Positions 63,550 to 64,000 of a stretch of 64,000 nt of DNA are shown here, piece after piece. The notes under the pieces were generated by a model that was given only the letters and a program-made list of their open reading frames with translations, did no database searches and was not told the DNA's origin. The stretch's first letter is position 1; each line of letters opens with the position of its first letter. Origin of the DNA: a virus; the IMG/VR virus record IMGVR_UViG_3300047321_000170, positions 1 through 64,000 of that record, one strand, 5' to 3'. The position numbers and the translations under genes were made by a program.

Positions 63550-64000
63550 TCAGTCATCCGTCATAACGTCGCGCTCGGCCCAGAACTGAGCTTTAGCGGC
63601 TTCATGCGCGTCTTCTTCAGCCTCGCGCTTCTCTTCTTCCTTCGCCTGATACTCGCGCTCGCGATCCGCAGCGTGTTCAGCCATGCTGTCCGCGGCGTAG
63701 GCCGCTGACATCTCTTCGTCGTAGACGTGGTAGCTGACCTCACTAGCCATACCCTCGCCCATGCTCCAACCTGCAAGCCATCCGCGACCATGTGGCAACG
63801 CCAGCACTAGGCCGCGGATCTTCGCGTCCTGATAGTCATCGCAGTACCAGCCGGTGTGGTGGATTCGCGTAGCAATGTCGTCGCACCACTTCCAGCGCAG
63901 CTGGAACGGATTGCCGCCGCTGTCGGACAGGTAGAAGCCGATACCATCGGTGTTGTTGGGCGTCGGCGATCCGTAGTAGCCGCTCGTGCAGCAGCGCTTT
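63550..64000 (-). CDS. Conserved phage protein, 5' end outside window
   Basis: The frame stays open from the stop at 63550 to the right edge, so the gene starts beyond 64000; a start at the GTG near 63807 would cut a well-formed domain. About 149 residues are visible. NTDGIGFYLSDSG, RIHHTGWYCDDY, IRGLVLALPHGRGWLAGWS and MGEGMASEVSYHVYDEE follow a family common in phages and plasmids, of unknown function. The C-terminus is a charged helix. Confidence 0.68.
   Translation of the reverse strand, partial: KRCCTSGYYGSPTPNNTDGIGFYLSDSGGNPFQLRWKWCDDIATRIHHTGWYCDDYQDAKIRGLVLALPHGRGWLAGWSMGEGMASEVSYHVYDEEMSAAYAADSMAEHAADREREYQAKEEEKREAEEDAHEAAKAQFWAERDVMTDD

Overview
The window is a segment of a tailed-phage genome. 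It is most likely a long-tailed, temperate siphovirus of a GC-rich Gram-negative host. A beta-proteobacterium such as Burkholderia or Ralstonia is my guess, resting only on base composition, the CTGT-N8-ACAG form of a LexA box and the protein families seen. I see no bacterial chromosomal gene, no tRNA and no CRISPR array. Terminase, portal and capsid genes must lie outside the window; both ends cut through a gene.

Bases 1-30,400 (+ strand) hold the virion and lysis genes. Bases 1-16,621 follow the lambda tail order: connector, Z-like, U-like, major tail (V), G and the -1 frameshift product GT, a 2003-residue tape measure with an internal lytic transglycosylase, M, L, a split K (peptidase and JAMM metalloprotease as two genes in reversed order), I, and a 1200-residue J. 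Bases 16,683-20,540 are an unusual four-gene cassette. It holds a tail fibre ending in a Cys-X-Cys tract and a Hint (hedgehog/intein) domain, an unknown protein, a canonical radical-SAM/SPASM maturase, and a coiled-coil protein. It begins with a promoter and ends with a terminator. Lysis genes follow (GH19 endolysin, two membrane proteins, Rz with embedded Rz1). Next come appendage genes: two collagen-like proteins, a large GH114-like depolymerase candidate, a lectin-like protein and a protein of tandem repeats. A small ribbon-helix-helix gene lies antisense inside the tail operon.

Bases 30,400-32,750 are the lysogeny and integration region: an excisionase-type HTH gene, an opposed gene under a LexA box, a repeat-rich control or attachment region, and a P4-type integrase.

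Bases 32,750-64,000 (- strand, read right to left) are early and replication genes. They include an ArdA-type antirestriction protein with a zinc-finger insertion, regulators, an SNF2-type helicase, a candidate ssDNA-binding protein, a 5'-3' exonuclease, a family A DNA polymerase, an ATP-dependent ligase, a PD-(D/E)XK-type nuclease, a DEDD exonuclease, an SbcC/SbcD pair, ThyX, dNMP kinase, two MazG-type proteins and about 35 small genes of unknown function. Many overlap their neighbours by 1-4 bases.

Two observations stand out. First, the Hint fibre plus radical-SAM/SPASM cassette suggests a post-translationally modified or self-cleaving tail fibre. Second, a CACCACCAC element, usually in the loop of a hairpin whose arms change sequence but still pair, lies just upstream of about 18 genes on both strands, always in the sense orientation.
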